From NCBI GenBank assembly GCA_021300195.1, contig JAJTIE010000017.1:1-45889 (forward strand): a DNA stretch of 45,889 nucleotides, written 5' to 3'. Source of the stretch: Bacteroidota bacterium. GTDB lineage: Bacteria > Bacteroidota > Bacteroidia > J057 > JAJTIE01. Under the pieces are notes generated by a model. It was not told the DNA's origin and made no database searches. It saw only the letters and a list, made by a program, of their open reading frames with translations. Shown here piece after piece: positions 34,349 through 44,841 of the stretch. Each line of letters starts with the position of its first letter. Positions within the stretch are counted from its first letter, which is position 1. The position numbers were made by a program, and so were the translations under genes.

Positions 34349-35791
34349 TTATAGCTCGCCCACCATATCTGCGGGCACCACGTAGCGGGCAAACTCCGCT
34401 TCGGTCAGGTAGCCCAGGGCCAGAGCGGCCTCTTTCAGGGTAGTGCCCTCTTTATGCGCCTTCTTGGCTATGGCCGCGGCTTTGTCGTAGCCGATGTGGG
34501 TGTTCAGGGCAGTTACCAGCATCAGGCTGTTGTTCAGGTGCTTGTCTACCATGGGCAGATTGGGTGCTATGCCTACGGCGCAGTGGTCGTTAAAGCTGCT
34601 TACTGCATCGGCCAGCAGGCGTGCACTGGTCAGCACATTGTGGATGATCAGGGGCTTGAATACGTTCAGCTCAAAGTGGCCATTGCTGCCACCCACGCTC
34701 ACAGCCACGTCGTTGCCCATTACCTGGGCACACACCATGGTCAGAGCCTCGCACTGGGTGGGGTTCACCTTACCGGGCATAATGCTGCTGCCTGGCTCAT
34801 TTTCGGGGATCAGGATCTCGCCTATGCCGGATCGGGGGCCGCTGCTGAGCAGGCGGATGTCGTTGCCGATCTTCATGAGCGAAACGGCTACGCGCTTGTA
34901 GGCACCGTGTAGCTCTACCAGGGCATCGTGGGCTGCCAGGGCCTCAAACTTGTTTTCGGCAGAAACAAAGGGCAGGCCAGTCAGCTCCGCTATCTTCTGG
35001 GCCACCAGGGGCGCATAGCCCTTGGGGGTATTGATGCCGGTGCCTACGGCGGTGCCACCCAGGGCCAGCTCGGCCACGTGTGGCAGGGCATTGCGCAGGG
35101 CAGCCAGGCCGCGGTCCAGCTGGGTTACATAGCCGCTAAACTCCTGGCCCAGGGTGAGGGGGGTGGCATCCATGCAGTGGGTACGGCCTATTTTCACCAC
35201 CTTCCACATCTCGCGGCTCTTCTGGTGCAGGGTGCCACGCAGCTGCTCCAGGGCGGGCATCAGGGCCTCTACGGTTATTTTGTAGGCGGCTATGTGCATA
35301 GCCGTGGGGAAGGTGTCGTTGCTACTCTGGCTTTTGTTTACATCATCATTGGGGTGTATGGGGCTTTTGCTACCAACCTGGCCACCCAGCTGCTCTATGG
35401 CGCGGTTGCTCACCACCTCATTCACGTTCATGTTGCTCTGGGTGCCGCTACCCGTCTGCCAGATAACCAGGGGGAAGTGGCTGTCCAGCGCACCGGTCAG
35501 GATTTCATCGCACACGGTAGCAATGGCCTGGGCTTTTTCCGCAGGCAGCACGCCCAGCTGGGCATTGGCCTGGGCAGCAGCCTTTTTCAGGTAGGCAAAG
35601 GCGTGAATAACCTCGATAGGCATGCGATTTTTACCACTAGCCTGGCCGATCCGGAAGTTCTCCAGGCTACGCTGGGTTTGTGCGCCCCAGTAGCGATCTG
35701 CGGGCACTTGCACTTCGCCCATTGTATCCTTCTCAGTGCGGTAAGCTTGCGTTTCAGACAGATTTTTAGACATGGTATTTGGCGTATACAT
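34349..35791 (-). CDS. fumC: Class II fumarate hydratase
   Basis: A protein of about 480 residues that interconverts fumarate and L-malate in the TCA cycle. The fumarase/aspartase signature '[11 protein letters not shown]' is clear, as are '[14 protein letters not shown]', '[11 protein letters not shown]' (substrate loop) and '[16 protein letters not shown]'. Class II enzymes are iron-independent homotetramers. The frame is open from 35827. I favour the ATG at 35791 because a TAACTTTA element ends five bases upstream. The ATG at 35773 ([12 protein letters not shown]) would give 474 residues, closer to the usual 460-470, and cannot be excluded. No clear terminator. It appears monocistronic. 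Confidence 0.95.
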   Translation of the reverse strand: MYTPNTMSKNLSETQAYRTEKDTMGEVQVPADRYWGAQTQRSLENFRIGQASGKNRMPIEVIHAFAYLKKAAAQANAQLGVLPAEKAQAIATVCDEILTGALDSHFPLVIWQTGSGTQSNMNVNEVVSNRAIEQLGGQVGSKSPIHPNDDVNKSQSSNDTFPTAMHIAAYKITVEALMPALEQLRGTLHQKSREMWKVVKIGRTHCMDATPLTLGQEFSGYVTQLDRGLAALRNALPHVAELALGGTAVGTGINTPKGYAPLVAQKIAELTGLPFVSAENKFEALAAHDALVELHGAYKRVAVSLMKIGNDIRLLSSGPRSGIGEILIPENEPGSSIMPGKVNPTQCEALTMVCAQVMGNDVAVSVGGSNGHFELNVFKPLIIHNVLTSARLLADAVSSFNDHCAVGIAPNLPMVDKHLNNSLMLVTALNTHIGYDKAAAIAKKAHKEGTTLKEAALALGYLTEAEFARYVVPADMVGEL

Positions 35792-35796
35792 GCCCG

Positions 35797-35804
35797 TAAA
35801 GTTA
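35797..35804 (-). promoter_or_regulatory. Near-match -7 element TAACTTTA, 5 nt before the fumC ATG
   Basis: One mismatch from TAnnTTTG (final base A). CGGGC separates it from the ATG at 35791. The spacing fits the leaderless pattern seen elsewhere in the window. Confidence 0.35.
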
Positions 35805-35908
35805 GGCAATGGCGCATAGGGGTGCAACGCTATCTTCCTGGATCTTACACCCGCCCGGGCGGCTACCTGCCCTGCTGCTGCTCCCCGGGGGGCCTCCGCG
35901 CTGCATGC

Positions 35909-36067
35909 CTAACCAAGCAGCAGCCAGGCGGCCAGGGCACAGCCAAGTGTGAACAGCACAAGTCCGATTCCGGTACGATTCAGGCCCATCCTGCGCCGGT
36001 GGTACGTGCGTTGCCATTGCACCTTTGCGTTGTCGCATTCCATCTGTAGCAGGTTCCGGGGTTCCAT
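35909..36067 (-). CDS. Possible small tail-anchored membrane protein
   Basis: A 52-residue reading frame from an ATG at 36067: a polar, basic N-terminus (MEPRNLLQMEC..., then 'YHRRRMGLN') and one C-terminal hydrophobic helix (about 33-51, 'GIGLVLFTLGCALAAWLLL'). The frame stays open upstream to 36298, but that would overlap the bshA start on the other strand, so the short form (or one from 36157) is more likely. It sits between bshA (divergent) and fumC (same strand). There is no family match I can name and no exact promoter element, so it may not be real. Confidence 0.4.
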   Translation of the reverse strand: MEPRNLLQMECDNAKVQWQRTYHRRRMGLNRTGIGLVLFTLGCALAAWLLLG

Positions 36068-36282
36068 TGCTCTACTCAAATCAAAACGTCTATCGGTCCA
36101 AACTACGTATCCCCAGCAATTATGGTGCCAGGTGCCCGCCGGATGGTTTGTATTCATGCCTGAATCGCCTGATAAAAAACCTGTATTCACAAAATCTGCA
36201 TCTGTGAGCACGCGGTGCCGGTGGTAGCTGATATTTACGCAGCTTTTGAAACTTTTTTGGGGCGCAGCAGGCTCTTCTGTGT

Positions 36283-37458
36283 ATGGAGTCTTTGCCACAC
36301 AGGGCGCTCAGGATTGGCATGGTCTGTTATCCCACCTATGGGGGCAGTGGGGTGCTGGCCACCGAGCTGGGCAAGGCCCTGGCCCAGCGGGGCCATACGG
36401 TGCACTTCATCACCTATAAGCGGCCTGTGCGCCTGGAGGGGTTCAATGAGCATGTATTTTACCACGAGGTGTATGCAGAGGATTATCCGGTGTTCGACTT
36501 TCTGCCGTATGAGAGTGCACTAACTAGCCGCATAGTGGATGTAGCCCGCTACGAGCAGTTGGATGTACTGCATGTGCACTATGCCGTACCGCACGCCAGC
36601 GCCGCCTACCTGGCGCACCAGATACTGAAAAGCATGGGCCAGTACCTGCCCATCGTAACCACCCTGCATGGCACCGACATTACCCTGGTAGGCAAGGAAG
36701 CCAGCTACGAGCCTGTGGTAACCTATAGCATAAACCAAAGCCACGGGGTAACGGCTGTATCTCACTACCTGAAACAGGCCACGTATGAGAACTTCGAGAT
36801 AAAACGAGACATAGAGGTGATCCACAACTTTGTGGACCTGGCACGCTTCCGCTCCAACCGGGCGGAAAACAAACTGCGCCAGGTGCTAAGCCCATGTGGC
36901 AATACGCGCGTGCTAATGCACGTGAGCAACTTCCGCCCAGTGAAGCGGGTGCACGATGTGCTGAGCCTTTTTGCACGCCTACGCAAGGAGCTGCCAAGCA
37001 AGCTGGTGTTTGTGGGCGATGGCCCCGAGCGCCCGGGCCTGGAGCGGCGGGTGCGCGAGGAACACTTGTCTTGCGACGTGCTGTTTCTGGGCAAGCAAGA
37101 GGCGGTGGAAGACATACTGCCCGCCGGAGACTTGTTCTGCATCCCCAGCGAGCAGGAGAGCTTTGGCCTAAGTGCCCTGGAAGCCATGGCCTGTGGCATG
37201 CCCGTGCTGGCCAGCCACGTGGGCGGCCTACCCGAGGTGGTAGCCGATGGCATAAGTGGCAGGCTGGCACCCGTGGGAGACCTGGATGCCATGCTGGAGG
37301 GCGCGCTAGACATACTGGCCGATGATGCCCGGCTGGTAGACTACCGACTGGCGGCCTATGCCCGCGCGCAAACTTTTTCGCTACCCTTTATCGTTAACCA
37401 ATATGAGGCGTGTTATTTTCGTGCCGCCTCGTTGGCTGCGGTGCCCTCTCCCTCCTGA
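36283..37458 (+). CDS. bshA: N-acetyl-alpha-D-glucosaminyl L-malate synthase (bacillithiol pathway)
   Basis: A 391-residue GT4-family retaining glycosyltransferase that joins GlcNAc from UDP-GlcNAc to L-malate, the first step of bacillithiol synthesis. The BshA-specific N-terminal block 'IGMVCYPTYGGSGVLATELGKALA' (read in pieces, about 11-34) and 'HVHYAVPHASAAYLA' (about 95-109) are clear, followed by 'TTLHGTDITLVG' (about 126-137). The C-terminal UDP-binding fold has 'HVSNFRPVKR', 'FVGDGPER' and the E-x7-E motif in 'EQESFGLSALEAMACG'. Bacillithiol is a low-molecular-weight thiol used in redox and detoxification in Firmicutes and many Bacteroidota. bshB and bshC are not in the window. The DUF4834 gene follows by 29 nt. 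Confidence 0.95.
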   Translation: MESLPHRALRIGMVCYPTYGGSGVLATELGKALAQRGHTVHFITYKRPVRLEGFNEHVFYHEVYAEDYPVFDFLPYESALTSRIVDVARYEQLDVLHVHYAVPHASAAYLAHQILKSMGQYLPIVTTLHGTDITLVGKEASYEPVVTYSINQSHGVTAVSHYLKQATYENFEIKRDIEVIHNFVDLARFRSNRAENKLRQVLSPCGNTRVLMHVSNFRPVKRVHDVLSLFARLRKELPSKLVFVGDGPERPGLERRVREEHLSCDVLFLGKQEAVEDILPAGDLFCIPSEQESFGLSALEAMACGMPVLASHVGGLPEVVADGISGRLAPVGDLDAMLEGALDILADDARLVDYRLAAYARAQTFSLPFIVNQYEACYFRAASLAAVPSPS

Positions 37459-37487
37459 ACTCCGGGGGTGTCCTACTGATACTTACT

Positions 37488-37784
37488 ATGGGCTTGCTCA
37501 AGTTTATTATTGTAACGCTGATTATCTACCTGAGCCTACGGGTGCTGTGGCGGATATTTGGTGCGCGCATACTAAGGTATCTGCTAAGGCGTGTAACCCG
37601 GAAGATGGAACAGAACTTTTGGCAGCAACAAAACCAGCAGCAGGCCAGGTATGACCGCCACTATGAGCAAGAGCTAAACCTGAACGCTGAGGTAAAGCTG
37701 AAAGTACCCCATCGGGAAAAGCGGATGAAAAGCACCAAAGGAGCAGGTATAGAGGACGTACCCTACGAAGAAATACCGGAGTAA
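37488..37784 (+). CDS. DUF4834 small membrane protein
   Basis: A 98-residue protein of the Bacteroidota DUF4834 family. One N-terminal membrane helix (about 3-22, 'LLKFIIVTLIIYLSLRVLW') is followed by a basic amphipathic stretch with 'RRVTRKMEQNFWQQQ', a polar linker and the family's acidic C-terminal signature 'IEDVPYEEI'. The function is unknown. The frame is open from 37410, but the ATG at 37488 starts directly before the membrane helix, as in relatives. It probably shares the bshA transcript. Confidence 0.82.
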   Translation: MGLLKFIIVTLIIYLSLRVLWRIFGARILRYLLRRVTRKMEQNFWQQQNQQQARYDRHYEQELNLNAEVKLKVPHREKRMKSTKGAGIEDVPYEEIPE

Positions 37785-37803
37785 CGGACGGGGTGTGGGT
37801 GTG

Positions 37804-37828
37804 GCCGCCCTGAAAGGCCGACGGCGGC
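37804..37828. terminator. Weak GC hairpin between convergent genes
   Basis: GCCGCC (37804-37809) pairs with GGCGGC (37823-37828) across a 13-nt loop, in the 54-bp gap between the ends of the DUF4834 and FAH-family genes. It could act in both directions, but neither strand has a T-run. Confidence 0.3.
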
Positions 37829-37838
37829 ATCGGGCAGG

Positions 37839-38450
37839 CTACTTAATATAAAAATCCAGTAGCTTCCGGCCATTTAAGAAGCCCTCCAAGTGGTCGCCTA
37901 TCTGCACAGGGCCCACACCGGCAGGGGTTCCGGTAAAAACAAAGTCGCCAATTTTAACCAGAAAGTACCGGCTAGCGTGCTCCATGATCTGCGGGAGGGT
38001 AAAAAGCATCTCGTCGGTATGGGCCTTCTGCCTTGTCTCCCCATTTACCCGTAGCTCAAAATCCAGGCGATATGGATCGGGGAAGGCCTCGAGCGGCAAC
38101 ACCTCACTTACCGCCGCACTGTCATGAAAAGCCTTGGCCTTCTCCCAGGGTAGGCCCTGCTGCTTACAGGTTTCCTGTACATCCCGGGCCGTGAAGTCAA
38201 TGCCCAAGCCTACCCCATCTATATAGGGTAGCGCATGCCGGGCGGAAATGTACTTTCCCTTTTTCCCTATTCGATAAAAGACCTCGCACTCATAGTGTAC
38301 CGCCTGGGTCCACTCGGGTATATAGAAGGGTTTGTTTTCTCTCAATAGGGCACTATCTGGCTTAATAAACAGCACCGGCTCACTGGGTACAGTGGCACCC
38401 ATCTCGGCAGCATGCTGGGCATAGTTTCGCCCTACACAGATAATCTTCAT
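37839..38450 (-). CDS. FAH-family hydrolase (acylpyruvase-like)
   Basis: A 203-residue single-domain fumarylacetoacetate hydrolase family protein, the size of FAHD1/YcgM acylpyruvases, which cleave C-C bonds of 2,4-diketo acids or decarboxylate oxaloacetate with a divalent metal. It starts 'MKIICVGRNYAQHAAEMG' with the family's 'VGRNY..HA.E' opening. 'FIKPDSALL' follows, then metal-binding acidic residues in 'VHYECEVFYRIG' and 'GVGLGIDFTARDVQ', and the oxyanion-region 'FTGTPAGVGPVQIGD'. Its ATG overlaps the TGA of mtnC by 4 nt (ATGA, 38447-38450), so it is coupled to the methionine-salvage genes. A role in handling 2-keto by-products of that pathway is inference. Confidence 0.88.
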   Translation of the reverse strand: MKIICVGRNYAQHAAEMGATVPSEPVLFIKPDSALLRENKPFYIPEWTQAVHYECEVFYRIGKKGKYISARHALPYIDGVGLGIDFTARDVQETCKQQGLPWEKAKAFHDSAAVSEVLPLEAFPDPYRLDFELRVNGETRQKAHTDEMLFTLPQIMEHASRYFLVKIGDFVFTGTPAGVGPVQIGDHLEGFLNGRKLLDFYIK

Positions 38451-39142
38451 ACGGCGGCCGGTTCTATTTGAGTAAAGTCGGCTGCCGTATGGTGCAGGTG
38501 GCTGGCCACGGTGCCGGGCCGAACCAGCTGGCAGGTACGCATGCCTGTAGCCCGGGCAGCATCCAGCTCTGCCTCCACATCACTCAGGAAGAGGACCTCC
38601 GACCCCGCCAGCCCTACATGCTGTAGAATGCGGGTGTAGCTGTCTGCTTCCTTTTTGGGCCCGATGGTGGTATCGAAAAAGAAGGAGAACAGGGGCGTAA
38701 GGTCTCCGGCCTCGGTGTGCGAAAAGTATAGGCGCTGAGCATGAACCGAGCCGCTGCTGTAGATGCCGAGTGCATAGCCCGCTGCCCTCCAGGCTTGCAG
38801 GCAGCTTGCCACCTCGGGATACAGGTGGCTTATAAAGTCTCCCCGATCGTAACCTTCTTCCCAGATTAATCCCTGCAAGCTTTTCAGGGCTGTATGCTTT
38901 CTGTCTGCCCGCAGCCACTGTTTCAGGTGGTCTACGGCCTGTGGCAGATCTGGCCGGGTACCTGTTTCCTTCTCCACCGTGCAGGCAGCATCATTCAGCA
39001 GGGCCTGCACCACAGCCGCCTGCCCATGGCGTAGCAGATAATCATCCATGTGCTGGAGGGCGTAGGGAAAAAGCACGTCGTGCACAAAGGAAACCGAACT
39101 GGTGGTGCCTTCAATATCGGTCAGAATAAGCTGGAGGGCCAT
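38447..39142 (-). CDS. mtnC: Enolase-phosphatase E1 (methionine salvage)
   Basis: A 231-residue HAD-superfamily enzyme that enolises 2,3-diketo-5-methylthiopentyl-1-phosphate and removes the phosphate to give the acireductone. The E1-specific start 'LTDIEGTTSSVSFVHDVLFPYA' (about 7-28) contains the HAD nucleophile region D-x-E-G-T, with Glu in place of the usual second Asp. 'GIYSSGSVHAQRL' (motif II), 'DTTIGPKKEADSY' (motif III Lys) and 'FLSDVEAELDAAR' (motif IV) follow in order. Length matches the family (about 225-230). It is the third mtn gene of the run, 25 nt after mtnD and coupled to the FAH gene. Confidence 0.95.
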   Translation of the reverse strand: MALQLILTDIEGTTSSVSFVHDVLFPYALQHMDDYLLRHGQAAVVQALLNDAACTVEKETGTRPDLPQAVDHLKQWLRADRKHTALKSLQGLIWEEGYDRGDFISHLYPEVASCLQAWRAAGYALGIYSSGSVHAQRLYFSHTEAGDLTPLFSFFFDTTIGPKKEADSYTRILQHVGLAGSEVLFLSDVEAELDAARATGMRTCQLVRPGTVASHLHHTAADFTQIEPAAV

Positions 39143-39167
39143 TTGTAAGGAGAATCAGAGCGGATTG

Positions 39168-39701
39168 TTATGCCTTAGGGTCAGCCTGGTAGCGCTGGGC
39201 CAGGTCGCTACCCGTATAGTGGGGCACCCAGCCGGTAGGGTCTATAAAGATTCGGATGGCCTTCACGTAGGGTACGGGCTCCAGGTCGAACCAGTGCCGG
39301 GTGTGCGCAGGCACGCTGATGAGGTCGCCGGCCTCGCACTTTACACAGAACACGGGGTTCCCCTCCAGGTGAAACCAGAAATACCCACAACCTGCCACAA
39401 AGAAGCGAACCTCATCTTCGGTATGGGTATGCTCTGCCAGGAATTTATTTCGCAGCTCCGCCAGGTTTGGCATCTCCGGATAGATATTGATCACGTCGGC
39501 CACCTGGTAGCCATTGGCCTCCATATAGGGCCGGAGCACGGGCTCATAGGCCGTCAGTACTTCTTCCTGGGTAGCTTCCCGGCGTATAACTTGGCTGGCC
39601 TCCCAGCGGTCGTGCCAAACGCCTCGCTCATTCAAATACGCCTGGATCTCAGCAAAGGACCGAAGGGTCTGCCGCGTGTCGGGTATGTGGAGGTTTGCCA
39701 T
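39168..39701 (-). CDS. mtnD: Acireductone dioxygenase
   Basis: A 177-residue cupin that oxidises acireductone to 2-keto-4-methylthiobutyrate and formate when iron is bound (a nickel form gives an off-pathway product). The metal ligands are visible: H91, H93 and E97 in 'HTHTEDEVRFFV', and a later His in 'HTRHWFDL' (about H136). 'IRIFIDPTGWVPHYTG' is the family's C-terminal block. Length is normal. It lies 33 nt after mtnB and 25 nt before mtnC in an unbroken minus-strand run. Confidence 0.96.
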   Translation of the reverse strand: MANLHIPDTRQTLRSFAEIQAYLNERGVWHDRWEASQVIRREATQEEVLTAYEPVLRPYMEANGYQVADVINIYPEMPNLAELRNKFLAEHTHTEDEVRFFVAGCGYFWFHLEGNPVFCVKCEAGDLISVPAHTRHWFDLEPVPYVKAIRIFIDPTGWVPHYTGSDLAQRYQADPKA

Positions 39702-39734
39702 ATAGAATCCATTAAACGAGTAAACGGTAGATAA

Positions 39735-40328
39735 CTAAAAATCGAGCCTCAATGCACAGGCGAACAAAAATTCCAACACTTCCGTTTGCCTTTTCGCAGC
39801 TGCCACGCTGCCCGCCCAGGTATACATACCATGGCCGCGGAGTAGAAAAGCATGCGTGTGCGGATGCAGGGTCAGGTAGTGGCCTACTTCCTCGGCCAAG
39901 CTCGGTATATCTTGGCTATTGTCAAAAACAGGCACGATCTCGCGGTGCGCGTGGGTGCTCACACCCTCCAGTCCCTTCAGCATTTCATAGCCTGTAAGTA
40001 CCACGGCATTTTCTGCTCGCATACTCAGCACGGTATTCGTTACCGTATGGGTGTGCAGCACACAGTTCGAAGACGGATATAGGCGGTAAAGTAGGGCATG
40101 CAGGGCTGTTTCGGCACTTGTTTTTATTTCCGGATCGGCTACGGGCCTACCCTGCAGGTCCGTTTCTATCAGGTCGATTTCCCGAAAATACTGCTTATCC
40201 ACCCCGCTCCTGCTGATAAAAAGGCGATCGGGCCGGTGAGGCACGCGCATGCTGTAGTTGCTGCTGGTAGCAGGCGCCCAGCCCTGAGCGTGCAAGAATG
40301 CAATGACCTCCAAAAGCTCCGTATTCAT
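39735..40328 (-). CDS. mtnB: Methylthioribulose-1-phosphate dehydratase
   Basis: A 197-residue class II aldolase-fold zinc enzyme that dehydrates 5-methylthioribulose-1-phosphate to the 2,3-diketo intermediate used by MtnC. The start 'LHAQGWAPATSSNYSMR' is characteristic. 'KTSAETALHALLYR' holds the catalytic acid, 'CVLHTHTVTNTVLS' supplies two zinc ligands (H92, H94), and 'HAFLLRGHGMYTWG'-like 'HGMYTWAG' supplies the third. Its ATG overlaps the stop of the membrane-protein gene by 4 nt. mtnA, mtnK and mtnN/mtnP, needed to feed this step, are not in the window. Confidence 0.95.
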   Translation of the reverse strand: MNTELLEVIAFLHAQGWAPATSSNYSMRVPHRPDRLFISRSGVDKQYFREIDLIETDLQGRPVADPEIKTSAETALHALLYRLYPSSNCVLHTHTVTNTVLSMRAENAVVLTGYEMLKGLEGVSTHAHREIVPVFDNSQDIPSLAEEVGHYLTLHPHTHAFLLRGHGMYTWAGSVAAAKRQTEVLEFLFACALRLDF

Positions 40329-41764
40329 ACTGTCAGATCATTAGTAGTTAATCTTCGCTGCTCGATCAGCTGTCTCTGTTTCATTCTGAAGCTAACAGAG
40401 ACATTTCGTCCTTTGTGATACAAGATATAAAGACCGGTGATGAGAAAGGGTAAAGCGGGTATCTTATAGCGAACCAGGTTGCCAAAGTTTCCGCTCGATA
40501 TTCCTACAAAGATGCCAAATAATAGACTAGATATGAAAGCAAAAATCAGATACGGATCCTTATAGATGATGCGAAAGGCACGGCCCAGCCCCACGTACCA
40601 GAGAACGAAAAGAATGAATCCGAGAACAGCGGCACTCTCCAGGGCTGCCATAAACATAAGAGGATTTTTGGCCTCCCACATCCAGGGCCTCAGATAGGTA
40701 GCAACCAAGGCCGTAGGTGCCACCGAAAGTAGGCCGAATAGGTCGGGCTCATACTTGGGTATATGATATGTGCTGCCTGTTGTACGCGTGTAGTAATAAG
40801 ACTGCTCCAGATCATGTTGTTTCCCCTGCGCCTCCAGCAAAAAGTCAGCCAGTGTATTCTTATCCGTGGAGACCAAGCTAAGTATAAAAAAGGCAGATAT
40901 AAGTACCAGGGGCAAAAGAACCGGACTTAATACGGCAAGACTATTTCTCCTTATAGTACTTTGGATCGTTGATTGGTAACAAAATATGAACATGGATGGA
41001 ATAAAAGAATAGGCAATGTATGGCTTAATATTTAGCACAGTATAGGCGCAGAGAACAACTATAAGGACAAGGAAAATCTTCCTAAATTTGCTGCAAAAGA
41101 AATAGAAAAGTGCATAAAGGAATATACCCATTGCACCTAAAGTAATAGAGTCTTTTAGAATTCCACTCCCCCAAATGATCGTGGAAGGTGTGAGATAAAT
41201 GAACAACACTATATTTTGCTGGGCCATAGGATATAATCTAACAACAACCCGATAGAGACACCACAACCCTAAATGACTAAAGAAGGCCATGTATAGGGCT
41301 AGTCCAAAATAGGTCTGGATAGAAAGCAGGCATAATGGCACCAAGAGTTGCACAACAAAAAATGCCCTTTCGTCATTCATATAGATAACCCCAAAAACGT
41401 CGTGTCTGGACCTTATCTGCAATAAAAATTGCCTTGCTTCCAGGCTATTTAGATCCAGGCTCCCCCAAAGCCTCAGACCACTAACAGGATCTTCTAGCAA
41501 GACGGATGATATCGCCTGAGCGCCCTGAAAATAGACGTAGGTATCTCCCCCTTCATAGTACAAGGCATAGATAATACCGAGGAGAAGCGCACCTGCGGCT
41601 TTTACAAGAAAGCCACGGACAAACCATTTTCTAGAAATGGGATCACTCTTGTATCTATTTCGGGCAACTAGCTGACAAATAAAAAGCAGAAAACCAAAGA
41701 TGACCGGAGTTGCAACAAACTCCATCGGTCCTCCTAAGTATACTTTTAGCAGATGCACGCTCAT
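40325..41764 (-). CDS. Polytopic membrane protein between pyrG and mtnB (polymerase/GT-C-like)
   Basis: I do not recognise a named family. The 479 residues have about ten hydrophobic segments, a long loop around residues 90-130 ('GGDTYVYFQGAQAISS' precedes it near 70) and another around 310-350 rich in Tyr ('SYYYTRTTGSTYHIPKYEPD'), and a basic cytoplasmic tail. 'LTPSTIIWGSGILKDSI' (about 190-206) and the closing 'YKIPALPFLITGLYIL' recall Wzy or O-antigen-polymerase-like proteins, which is only suggestive. Its base composition is visibly less GC-rich than pyrG or mtnB. The ATG at 41764 is 5 nt after the pyrG stop and its own stop overlaps the mtnB start (ATGA), so it is embedded in the operon although its topic looks unrelated. 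Confidence 0.75.
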   Translation of the reverse strand: MSVHLLKVYLGGPMEFVATPVIFGFLLFICQLVARNRYKSDPISRKWFVRGFLVKAAGALLLGIIYALYYEGGDTYVYFQGAQAISSVLLEDPVSGLRLWGSLDLNSLEARQFLLQIRSRHDVFGVIYMNDERAFFVVQLLVPLCLLSIQTYFGLALYMAFFSHLGLWCLYRVVVRLYPMAQQNIVLFIYLTPSTIIWGSGILKDSITLGAMGIFLYALFYFFCSKFRKIFLVLIVVLCAYTVLNIKPYIAYSFIPSMFIFCYQSTIQSTIRRNSLAVLSPVLLPLVLISAFFILSLVSTDKNTLADFLLEAQGKQHDLEQSYYYTRTTGSTYHIPKYEPDLFGLLSVAPTALVATYLRPWMWEAKNPLMFMAALESAAVLGFILFVLWYVGLGRAFRIIYKDPYLIFAFISSLLFGIFVGISSGNFGNLVRYKIPALPFLITGLYILYHKGRNVSVSFRMKQRQLIEQRRLTTNDLTV

Positions 41765-41769
41765 TGGCC

Positions 41770-43443
<1,674 letters not shown>

Positions 43444-44697
43444 CTATGCCTGTATCGGATCTTTCAGTTTTTCCAGCACAATCTGGTTGCGCGTCAGGTC
43501 TTCCAGTGTTTCGGCCTTGCGAATCAGGTGCGCTTCTCCCCCGTATAGCAGCACCTCGGCAGGGCGCAGTCTGCTATTATAGTTACTACTCATTACATAG
43601 CCGTAGGCTCCTGCATTGTGTATAGCCAGGATGTCGCCCTCGCGCACCTCATTCAGTGGGCGGTCTGCACCCAGTGTATCTGTCTCGCATATGTATCCCA
43701 CTACGGTATAGATGCGGGTAGTGCCCTTCGGGTTGCTCACATTTGTTATCTGGTGGTAGGCATCGTATAGCATAGGGCGAATCAGGTGGTTCAGTCCGCT
43801 ATTAACTCCTACAAAAACGGTGCTCACCGTTGTCTTGATCATGTTGGCCGACACGAGCAGATAGCCCGCCTCGCTCACCAGAAACTTTCCGGGCTCAAAC
43901 CATAGCTCCAGCTCGCGCCCATATTCTTCGCAGAAACCACGAAACCGCTCGGCAATCTTTTTGCCAAGGCGCTCTACATCGGTGTAAATATCTGCGGCCG
44001 AGTAGGGCACACGAAAGCCTGAGCCAAAGTCCAGGTACTTCAGGTCCGGAAACTCAAAGGCAGCCTCCAGCATTACGTCGGCAGCTGCCAGAAACACGTC
44101 CGCATCCAGGATATCCGATCCGGTGTGCATGTGTAGGCCGTCGATACTCATGCTGTGTGCCTGTACAATGCGTAGGACATGGCGCAGCTGGTGGATGCTG
44201 ATACCAAACTTACTGTCTATATGGCCGGTGCTGATCTTGCTATTTCCGCCGGCCAGTATGTGGGGGTTCAGGCGGACACATACGGGTACGCTACCCCCAT
44301 AGGCGTGGCCAAACTGCTCCAGGATGGTGATGCTGTCGATATTGATGCGCACACCCAGCGCTGCAGCCTGCTGATACTCGCTGAACGAGACCGCGTTGGG
44401 CGTAAACAGGATCTCCTCGGGCGCAAAGCCTGCCTGAAGGCAAAGCTCAATCTCCTGGATAGACACGGCATCTATACCACTGCCGCAGTTTCGGAGCAGC
44501 CGAAGGATATTCAGGTTCGAGAGGGCCTTGCAGGCGTATTTTATATGCAGGTCTACACCCGGAAAAGCAGCCTTCAGGCGCTGGTATTGCGAAGTGATTT
44601 TCTCCGCATGATACACATATACCGGGCTGCCATACTGCTTTACGATTGACAGGGCAGGCACGTCTCCTATTACATACTGTCCGTTTACAAGTTCCAT
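43444..44697 (-). CDS. lysA: Diaminopimelate decarboxylase
   Basis: A 417-residue PLP enzyme that decarboxylates meso-diaminopimelate to L-lysine, the last step of lysine synthesis. The alanine-racemase-fold N-terminal barrel has the PLP-lysine motif in 'IKYACKALSN' (about 53-62), 'GLHMHTGSDI' and 'LDFGSGFRVPY'. The C-terminal domain has the active-site Cys in 'VVGYICETDTLG' and 'NAGAYGYVMSSNYN' for substrate and PLP contacts. The open frame begins with a TTG at 44703. The ATG at 44697 (MELVNGQY) is the likely start. It ends 13 nt before the pyrG promoter element, so some readthrough into pyrG is possible. No promoter element was recognised. Confidence 0.95.
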   Translation of the reverse strand: MELVNGQYVIGDVPALSIVKQYGSPVYVYHAEKITSQYQRLKAAFPGVDLHIKYACKALSNLNILRLLRNCGSGIDAVSIQEIELCLQAGFAPEEILFTPNAVSFSEYQQAAALGVRINIDSITILEQFGHAYGGSVPVCVRLNPHILAGGNSKISTGHIDSKFGISIHQLRHVLRIVQAHSMSIDGLHMHTGSDILDADVFLAAADVMLEAAFEFPDLKYLDFGSGFRVPYSAADIYTDVERLGKKIAERFRGFCEEYGRELELWFEPGKFLVSEAGYLLVSANMIKTTVSTVFVGVNSGLNHLIRPMLYDAYHQITNVSNPKGTTRIYTVVGYICETDTLGADRPLNEVREGDILAIHNAGAYGYVMSSNYNSRLRPAEVLLYGGEAHLIRKAETLEDLTRNQIVLEKLKDPIQA

Positions 44698-44833
44698 TAC
44701 CAATACACAGTTAAACTAAACACCAACCTGGCGATGCCCCTGGCACAAGCATGCCAAAGGCGGCGCAAATTTCCGGATTTTTTTACCGGTATCAAAAGAC
44801 CCTGTCCGTAGGGGACGAAATGCTTGTTTTGGC

Positions 44834-44841
44834 TACTTTTG
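44834..44841 (+). promoter_or_regulatory. -7 promoter element TACTTTTG, 3 nt before the ATG
   Basis: An exact TAnnTTTG match followed by TGT and the ATG at 44845 of miaE. The closest spacing of the leaderless set. It rules against the TTG at 44824 as the start, because that codon would be upstream of the promoter. Confidence 0.6.

Noticed and set aside
34928-36049. Plus-strand 373-codon open frame
   Set aside because: It is antisense to fumC over most of its length and shows the Gly/Gln/Ala-rich pattern typical of a shadow frame. FumC has full family conservation.
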